Part shown: piece after piece, positions 56,795-64,000 of the stretch
Layout of the letters: every line of letters begins with the position of its first letter
How positions within the stretch are numbered: the stretch's first letter is position 1
Source of the DNA: Perognathus longimembris pacificus
Lineage: Eukaryota; Chordata; Mammalia; Rodentia; Heteromyidae
Direction of reading: 5' to 3'
Length of the DNA: 64,000 bases
Assembly: GCF_023159225.1 (NCBI RefSeq)
Contig: NC_063168.1
Coordinates: 63,467,398-63,531,397 of the forward strand
The notes under the pieces: generated by a model
Seen by the model: the letters and a program-made list of their open reading frames with translations, nothing else
What the model was told of the DNA's origin: nothing
The model's database searches: none
Program-made: the position numbers and the translations under genes

Positions 56795-56968
56795 CCGTCC
56801 TTCCTTCCTTCCCTTCTCCCCTCCCTTCCTCCCTCCTCCCTCCCTCCCTCCCTCCCTCCCTCCCTCCCTCCCTCTCCTTCCTTCCTTCCTTCCTTCCTTC
56901 CTTCCTTCCTTCCTTCCTTCCTTCCTTCCTTCCTTCCTTCCTTCCTTCCTTCCTTCCTTCTTTCCTTT
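56795..56968. repeat. CCCT then TTCC microsatellite
   Basis: CCCT/CCTC units to about 56875, then over 80 bases of nearly pure TTCC, on the + strand. Lies in the KLHL29 intron between the last two coding exons. Low-complexity frames here are not genes. Confidence 0.97.
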
Positions 56969-56984
56969 CGCTTTGCTTTTGCTA

Positions 56985-57185
56985 GCATTATGGTTTGAAC
57001 CCAAAGCTTCACACTTGCTAGTCAGGTATCACGCCCCTTCAGCCATGCCCTTGGCTGTTTCGTGCTTTCGTTATGTCTCGGGTCCGATCTCATGTTTTTG
57101 ACTGGGGCTGGCCTCAGAGTGTGAGCCTCCTGTCTACAGCCTCCTACACAGCTGAGGCACAGCTGCCTGCCAGCACACCTGCTTA
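56985..57185 (-). repeat. Old ID/B1 composite SINE
   Basis: GGTTTGAACCCAAAGCTTCA, then reversed B1-like GGCTGGCCTCAGAGTGTGAG and CCTGCCAGCACACC. Confidence 0.5.
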
Positions 57186-57189
57186 TTCT

Positions 57190-58290
57190 TGGAGGTGGAG
57201 GTCTCGCCAATCTTCTGTCTGGGTTAGTCTCAGACCCAGATCGTCCGAATCCCTGCCTCTTGGCTAACTGTGGGGCTATGAGGGAGTCGCTGTGTCTGAG
57301 AGACGACATAGCTTCTGGAGGCTTCCCGCTTTCTGAACTGCCTCCATGTCACGGCACATGCGTGTGGACTCAGCGTGCTCTGCGGCTTCTAGCCTGCTTT
57401 CCAGCTCCATGCCCCAGGTCTCTCCCTTGAAGGCCGACCTCTCCCCACTCCTCTTGCCTACATCTCCCCTGGCATTCGGTCTCAGACGAGGTGGGCCCTG
57501 ATAGTGGGCTCCATAATCCGGCTGTGTTTATCAGTGACGGCGACTGCTCTGCACACGGCTCCCTTCCGAGGCCATGACACAGAGGACAGCTCAGGAGCTG
57601 CAGAGCTGCAACGCCAGCAGCGCAGTTCTCTGGCCCAATGGCTGTTTCACACATAGAACTTTCCCACGCCTGCAGTAGCGCTGTATCCTTTCTAGCCATG
57701 CTACACGGACACTAGGTACTCAATCAGCGCTTCACACTATTCACTCCCTGAAGACTGCGTACTTCCGCCTTTGCACAGGTTATCTTCAGGGAGAATCAGC
57801 TGTGGCCAGCTGGAAATGGGGCGACTGAGGCCTGGGAGGGTAAGGTCTTGCCTCTCCCTTTTGGAGTCCAAGCTGTGCCCTGGGTTCCCCCCTCTCCTGC
57901 GGAAAGGCAGGACCCTGTGTGTTCTTCCCCATCGGATTTAGAGGCTGCAGAGATTGGCTGTGTCCTGTGTCCCTCACCCGATCTAGTCCCTAAGGGTCAC
58001 AGGCATGACCCTGAGCAGCCACCTGTCCCCGGAAGACACCCTGGGAGAGAGCTGGCCTCCCTTCTCATAGAGAGGAAGAGGGCCTTGATGTATCTCCCAG
58101 TGTGAGATGGGATCACTGGGGTTACAGGGCTGAGCTCTCGGGGGCAACGGCTACCATAGCTACCCTTGGGAGCCCCCTGCTCTGCTCTGGTCCTTACTTC
58201 CATGAAGGGAAGGGCCGCTGCTCTTGTCTGGACATTGCTTTGGCCCTGGGACAGTTGGAAGCCCTTGTGATCCCGCCCCGGGAGACCTGC
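57190..58290 (-). other. KLHL29: KLHL29 intron, unique part
   Basis: GC-rich unique sequence between the last two coding exons. No extra exon found. Confidence 0.55.
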
Positions 58291-58294
58291 CTTA

Positions 58295-58465
<171 letters not shown>

Positions 58466-58708
58466 TCAAAGTGCGTGGTCTCAGCCTTCCCTCTCTTTTC
58501 TTTCCAGGCAGATCACCCCTCCCGGCTCCCAGCATGTCACCCACTGACTTGAGGGCAGGCCTGGTGGGGGGGCCCAGGACACCTGGGACCTTGACTGGCT
58601 TGCCCTTCTCCAGGTGCTACCACCTCTGGCTGCACCTGGGCTCTGGGGGTACCCTCTCACTGCCCCCCAGATGCGGGTGCACAGAGTCACGGGGCTCAGC
58701 GTGACTCA

Positions 58709-59038
<330 letters not shown>

Positions 59039-59093
59039 TCAGGCGGCAGCCCTTGGGGAAGCACAGATTCTGCTTCCTCTCCGACATACAGGA

Positions 59094-59144
59094 GCCCACA
59101 GTGGAGGGGAGTCCACAGTGGAGGGGAGCCCACAGTGGAGGGCA
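59094..59144. repeat. 17-bp minisatellite, three copies
   Basis: GCCCACAGTGGAGGGGA, GTCCACAGTGGAGGGGA and GCCCACAGTGGAGGGCA in a row, about 115 bases from a KLHL29 coding exon. Confidence 0.95.
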
Positions 59145-59149
59145 CAGAA

Positions 59150-60777
59150 TGAGTCCCTCTAGGCTTCCTAGGGTTGCTACGTATGCTCTCATCACTGGAA
59201 CCTCAGATCCCGCCTTTCTACGCACGAGGTGCCCTTCCCTGGGCCCACTGGCCCTCCATGCAGCTCAGGCCTGCCCTTCTCTGTGGTACTCTTGCACAGA
59301 GTGTCCCAGGCTGTGGGCTGGGAACTGGAGAACTGGGAGACGCCAGTGCCATTCCTGCCTTTGGGGAACTGAAGTCCAGTGGGGAAGACAAAGCACCAGA
59401 ACTGATGGCAACGCAGGACCGGCGAGTGATGGGGTGGCGAGAGAGGGGGGTCACTAGTGCACAGTGGGGGGGGGGCGAGATGTCTTGGGGGGTGGGACTA
59501 AAGGGGGAACGGGCTATCCCAGCTGAGCTCAGGTGAAGGGACAGGACACCCTTGGAGTAGTCTGGAACGGCTGGAGGTCCGGTGGATTAGAAGGCCATGC
59601 CTGCAGAGGTCAGGAATCCAGCTCTGTGTACAGCACAGTGGCAGAGCCCAGAATACTTCCGCAGAGTGGGAACGGGAGCAAAGCGGACCCAGGAGAGGCC
59701 ACTATGGCTGTAGCGTGCAGAGGGGCTTCAGTGAGGAGGCTAGAAGCAGGGTGACTAGACAAGTCTGCTGCAGGAAGCTTGGAGGGAGTGGCATGTGGCT
59801 TGACAATGGATGAGCAGAGCAGGAGGAAGCGGGATCGGGAGAGGGATGGGTCACTCTTGGAAGGCCAGAGCTGCCTGTGGTGACGCAAGGTCTTCTGCCT
59901 TTGGAGACTGGCTGGCGGCGGCTCTGCTGGAGGGCCAGGGATTGCAGGCTAGGGCATGGGGAGAAAGGTGATTCCAGTTTTTTTTTTTTTTTCTCCAATG
60001 TTGGTGGGGGACAGGTTAGGGGAGAGCCGTGGGAAGGCAGGTGTATGGCACATTGAGCTTTAGAGTCACTGGCATGAAGATGGAAAGGAGCCAAGGAGTG
60101 AACCATGGTCAAAGAGCACGGGTGGCCTGAGGCTGAGGACATGTTCTGAGGGAGCACTGGCTGGGAGACTTGGGGGCAGCCGGGGGCCAAACAGCAGCCG
60201 CCATGCTGCAGAAGGCAGAGGACTTCCTGTGGAGAGGTTAGGGCGAGAGGGCGCCACGCCTCTAAGAGCCCATGGTGTTTTCTGTGGCGAGAGGCACTCT
60301 AGAAGACCAGGGTGCGAAGAAGCCATTGTGTGTGCTGACCCAAGCGGAGGCTCCACATGGAGGCGGAAAGCGTGGGCATACGTTTTACTTGGAAGGAACC
60401 GGACAGAGGCAGAGAAGGTAGCCCCCAGAAAGGGAAATGAAGGTAAAGGGAGTTTTGTCAGGTGACTGGAGATCAACGTTGATCAGTCCTCTGAGGGGGA
60501 AAAAAAAAAGTCGTACAGTGTAGCATCTGCTGATTCCTGTGGGGCAAATCCTCCCACCAGTCAGACTTCAAGCTGGCAGCTGGAAGAGGCAGTGGGGAGC
60601 CAGCTGTGGCCCCCACTCTCTAGGCTTGCAAGAGCAGAGGGGGGAAAACGTGGTAGACAATTGGGAAGTCATGACTGGTGAGTGTGGATCACCTATGTTT
60701 TCAGTACATCATTGTACATGTATGTAATTTAATTTTTAAGCTAGTTGTCAACTGGCTTGCTGAGTCTCAAATGTTTG
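59150..60777 (-). other. KLHL29: KLHL29 intron, unique part
   Basis: G-rich on the + strand, repeat-poor, with a 10-G run near 59467. No exon supported. Confidence 0.5.
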
Positions 60778-60982
60778 GGTTATTTTTTGCCAGTCCTGAG
60801 GCTTGAACTCAGGGCCTGAGCACTGTCCCTGGCTTCTTTTCGCTCAAGGCTAGCACTCTGCCACTTGAGCCACACAGCGCCACTTTCGGCTTTTTTTCTG
60901 TTTATGTGGTGCTGAGGAATCGAACCCAGGGCTTCATGCATGCAAGGCAAGCACTCTACTGCTAGGCCACATTCCCAGCCCC
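60778..60982 (-). repeat. ID-dID dimeric SINE
   Basis: GCCAGTCCTGAGGCTTGAAC to ATTCCCAGCCCC; CAAATGTTT on both sides. Same strand as KLHL29. Confidence 0.92.
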
Positions 60983-61061
60983 GTTCCAAATGTTTTAACA
61001 AGTGGCGGTCACAAGTTAGTTTGAGACAACATCAGCATACCACAGGGTTTGTTTTATTTTG

Positions 61062-61062
<1 letters not shown>

Positions 61063-61108
<46 letters not shown>

Positions 61109-61109
61109 C

Positions 61110-61143
<34 letters not shown>

Positions 61144-61144
61144 C
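61063..61144. repeat. (TG)n(AG)n microsatellite
   Basis: About 32 TG units with two CG interruptions, switching to GAGAGA. Confidence 0.97.
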
Positions 61145-61207
61145 TTAATTGTGTTTCCATTCTGCAGATGGGAAGAAGCCCAACTAGATAAGGAAAAACT
61201 AAACATG

Positions 61208-61473
61208 CAGTTGGCCCTCCATATTGATGCATTTCACATCCATGGATTCAACCAACTGCAGATACAAAATATTTGGGAAGAAATGCATCTGTACTGAACA
61301 CCTGTTTTTGTCTTATTATAATTTCCCAAACAATGCAGTGTGGCAGTTACTAAACACATTAGGCTTTGTAGGTAATGATGAGATGTTTTAAAGCATACTA
61401 CAAGGTGTGGTATGCATGGATTATATGTAAATATCTGACACCAATTTGGGGATCTGCAGGGTTCTGGAACCAA
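61208..61473 (+). mobile_element. Tigger/pogo-type non-autonomous DNA transposon fragment
   Basis: Starts CAGTTGGCCCTCCATATTG, continues CCATGGATTCAACCAACTGC, AAATATTTGGGAAGAAATGC and ends near GGGTTCTGGAACCAA. This follows the layout of the MER2-like Tigger group, from memory. The terminal repeat at the right end is missing. Confidence 0.7.
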
Positions 61474-61484
61474 GCTCTATGGAG

Positions 61485-61486
61485 AA

Positions 61487-61566
<80 letters not shown>
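61485..61566. repeat. (AG)n microsatellite
   Basis: About 80 bases of pure GA. Confidence 0.98.
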
Positions 61567-61568
<2 letters not shown>

Positions 61569-61578
61569 GTCTGCCTGG

Positions 61579-61632
61579 GAAATTTGAGAGCAGTCTAGGA
61601 AACATAGTGAGACCTTGTCTCAACAACAAATG
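61579..61632 (+). repeat. B1 3' fragment
   Basis: GAGAGCAGTCTAGGAAACAT, AGTGAGACCTTGTCTCAAC. Confidence 0.7.
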
Positions 61633-61639
61633 GGACTGC

Positions 61640-62400
61640 TGATGATAGAAGGCTTTTGGGAGAAAGAACAGACTCAAATTGAGTCCAGGGCGAGCAGGGG
61701 AGTGGAGTGCATTTGGGCAGGAGAGAAGTCAGGGATGGCAGAAATGCTGCGACATTCGTTTCTAGTGAGCAGGGAGACAGGCAAGTTACGGGCTGATGGC
61801 CCCATTTTTTTCTGGGAAGGAGAGAGAATTGGCGAACGTGGTGGGAGCCTGGGGGTGGGGTGGGGGCAGCTCTGAGGACCCCGAGGGGAAGAAGAGAAAC
61901 ACCTGCTCTTGAGAGTGGGGACAATGGCTGACAAGGCAACCCCAAAAGCCTTCCTTGCAGCATCTGAGGTAGGTAGAGGCACTGCAGAGGCAGAACGCAC
62001 GAGGATGGGGTTTTCCTATCAGCTCCGGGGCAGCACGAAGGCAGGGAGTCCAGCGGAACGGATCTGTTGGGCGTGTACTGCAGGACAAAGCAGCCATGTG
62101 AGAGAAGTGACGGAAGCGGAGCTCCAGACAAGACAGGGGAACCGGGACCGGAAGTCGCTGTTGGAAGAGCAAGGCGGATGCTTGAGGTCTTTTGCTGGGT
62201 GGGCACCGCCTTCATGCAGTCCTCAGCATCTTCGCCCAGCGTTCTTTGGGGCTGGCTGCCCCACCCTGCTCTTGCTGTCCCAGTAATTACTTGGAACCTT
62301 CCAGCAGGGCCTAGCCGTAGCTTCCCTCACTGTTCACTGCTCAGCAAGTGGCTGGACCCAAGGCGGGATTCGAGGTGGCTCACGGAGTCTCCAGAGGTGT
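61640..62400 (-). other. KLHL29: KLHL29 intron, unique part
   Basis: GC-rich unique sequence; no exon supported. Confidence 0.5.
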
Positions 62401-62401
62401 T

Positions 62402-62616
62402 ATTTATTTATTTATTTATTTTGCCAGTCCTGGGCTTGGACTCAGGGCCTGAGCACTGTCCCTGGCTTCTTTTTGCTCAAGGCTAGCACTCTGCCACTTG
62501 AGCCACAGCGCCCCTTCTGGCCATTTTCTATATATGTGGTGCTGGGGAATCGAACTCTGGGCTTCATGTATATGAGGCAAGCACTCTTGCCACTAGGCCA
62601 TATTCCCAGCCCCCTG
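62402..62616 (-). repeat. ID-dID dimeric SINE
   Basis: (TTTA)n tail, GCCAGTCCTGGGCTTGGACT to ATTCCCAGCCCC. CAGAGGTGTT flanks it at 62392-62401 and 62617-62626. Confidence 0.93.
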
Positions 62617-62929
62617 CAGAGGTGTTTTTCTCCCCAGTAGACTGTCTTGGGAAGCACACGGCTCCCCTATTTCCCCTGTGGGCCAGTGGACGGGAGCCCT
62701 AAGCGGGTCAGCGCTCAGCTCCCTAGGAAGTGGGTCGGATGTGGCCTGTCCCTTCCCTCTGTGTGTGGGGAGGGGACAGCCGGGTGACTTCCTGTTCTGG
62801 CGGTGGATGCGAGAAGAGGCCTTGGGGCGGCCGGGCTGATGCCGCTGGGTCCCGGGTGTGTGATACGTGGCTGGTGTGCAATGGAGCAAGTGTCGTTTTG
62901 GACAGTGTCAGAAGTTCAGATATGTTTTT

Positions 62930-63420
62930 TAAGCCACTCTGGCAGAGATCCAAAGAGCTCCTGCCGAAGGAGCTGGAGACAGAGGAAGATTATGTGGCTG
63001 TTAGTCCTCAGTCTTTCGGTATAATGGCACATTCCGCCAAACACAAATTTCCTGAGAGCTTGTTATTCCAGGTGGCTGATTGCCAAGCCACGAGCCCTCC
63101 CGTCAGCTCAATCTGTCAGCTTCCTGCTTGAGAAGGATATGCTAATGACATGCAAATGACCTGCCGAGAGAGGCGCTCCACTATCATTTATCCAGTAAGC
63201 ACAGCTACAGCAATATATTTCTATAAAATATTAGACCCAGTTATTTATGTAATGATATAATACAGGTTTGTCTATGGCACTGTTGTTTTAATCTATAATT
63301 ATATAATCTTGCTCTATTCCTGTAATACAGTAATGTAATATAATTATAAGGCACCATATATCTCATTCATTATCAATATAATAGCAATTTGTACCATTAG
63401 TACTTCCTGAGGAACGAAGC
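62930..63420. promoter_or_regulatory. Candidate conserved non-coding element in KLHL29 intron
   Basis: About 490 repeat-free bases whose base use differs from the GC-rich surroundings. It contains an octamer-like ATGCTAAT and a perfect ATGCAAAT close together (63139-63156), and a long AT-rich, non-simple stretch at 63185-63400. Such islands in developmental gene introns are often enhancers. Conservation could not be tested here. Confidence 0.45.
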
Positions 63421-64000
63421 GCCCTCCTGTCTGTCCCCATTACCCTGACCTTCCTGTCATCCTGCATTCTCTTCCTTGCTACCATTTGGCCCTGAAACTG
63501 ACTTACCCAAAGGGGACTGCTTTGGGGGAGGCAATGGCGTTCCCTCTACTGGATCCTTAAGCCTCCCTTGTATGGACATCTAGTACAGCTGACAGATAGA
63601 TCCTCCTGGGCCCCCTCCGTGCTCCCTGTGGCCCTAGATGGCTCCTCCATCCACCGGGACTTTCACGGTGGTCTCACTCACATGGTACCTAGCTGACATT
63701 TCCCCTGGGAAAGATGGTACGGACAACCCCCAGGTCTGACAGCAGCTTCTCTGGGGTCGGAGTGAAGCAAATCTTGTCCCTACCTCTTAGTATATGTGAT
63801 CCTCGAACAATTCCCTGTATTTATCAACAAGTATAACTTTGCAAAAAAAAAAAAAAACACACACACCAAGAAAAAAACGAGTCATCAGCATCTTAGGAGA
63901 TTAAAAATAGCTGACAAAAAGCAAGGCAGGGTGACAGATCCAACTCCTACACAGAAAGTGTCTCCTTTCTCATGTGTTCATTATGGGGTGACAAACGACT
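63421..64000 (-). other. KLHL29: KLHL29 intron, right end of window
   Basis: Unique sequence with a poly(A)/CA run at 63843-63866. No Kelch exon found. Confidence 0.5.

Noticed and set aside
56695..57012. Repetitive KEGR-type frames on the - strand and PSLPS/FLPS-type frames on the + strand
   Set aside because: They are translations of the TTCC/CCCT microsatellite.
59094..59144. CRISPR-like array of short direct repeats
   Set aside because: The units are directly adjacent with no spacers and the genome is eukaryotic.
62730..63131. A 133-residue + strand frame in the KLHL29 intron
   Set aside because: No splice sites, no known domain, and antisense to KLHL29; its end overlaps the candidate non-coding element.
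63487..63560. Possible extra KLHL29 exon ending at a CTTACC donor-like site (+ strand 63503)
   Set aside because: The - strand translation before the site shows no Kelch pattern and no matching acceptor.

Overview
This is a vertebrate nuclear genomic window, almost certainly from a rodent. Two protein-coding genes are recognisable, both only in part, and they converge. On the + strand are the last seven coding exons and the 3' UTR of ATAD2B (exons 2715-26709, UTR to about 30050). On the - strand are the last three coding exons and the 3' UTR of KLHL29 (exons 58979-56081, UTR to about 53930). From general knowledge ATAD2B and KLHL29 are tail-to-tail neighbours in human too, so this looks like conserved synteny. 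All ten exons have consensus splice sites and join in frame.

The repeats suggest the animal. Two dimeric SINE families dominate. Both end in the same tRNA/ID-like right monomer. One has an ID-like left monomer (called ID-dID here), the other a 7SL/B1-like left monomer (called B1-dID here). This pattern recalls the IDL-Geo and B1-dID SINEs described from geomyoid and related rodents (kangaroo rats, pocket mice, pocket gophers), but I could not check it against a repeat library. L1 fragments of several ages, one MaLR (MLT1-type) LTR, one gammaretrovirus-like solo LTR and one Tigger-like DNA transposon are also present.

Layout. 1-30050: 3' part of ATAD2B, covering the end of the bromodomain, a basic then acidic linker, and the conserved C-terminus; introns are full of SINEs and L1. 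30050-53930: about 24 kb of intergenic DNA made mostly of SINEs, L1 fragments and microsatellites, with a few unique stretches and no supported gene. 53930-59000: GC-richer 3' end of KLHL29. 59000-64000: KLHL29 intron, including an AT-rich, repeat-free stretch at 62930-63420 with two octamer-like motifs that reads like a conserved non-coding element.

ATAD2B is a nuclear AAA+/bromodomain chromatin factor. KLHL29 is a BTB-Kelch protein, a likely Cullin-3 substrate adaptor. Nothing suggests that they work together; they are neighbours. I found no clearly new gene system. The best leads are structural: a perfect 28-bp palindrome upstream of a bromodomain exon, L1 copies that reused one target site, SINE-in-SINE insertions, a strong strand bias of one SINE family, an antisense solo LTR, and the candidate enhancer in the KLHL29 intron.
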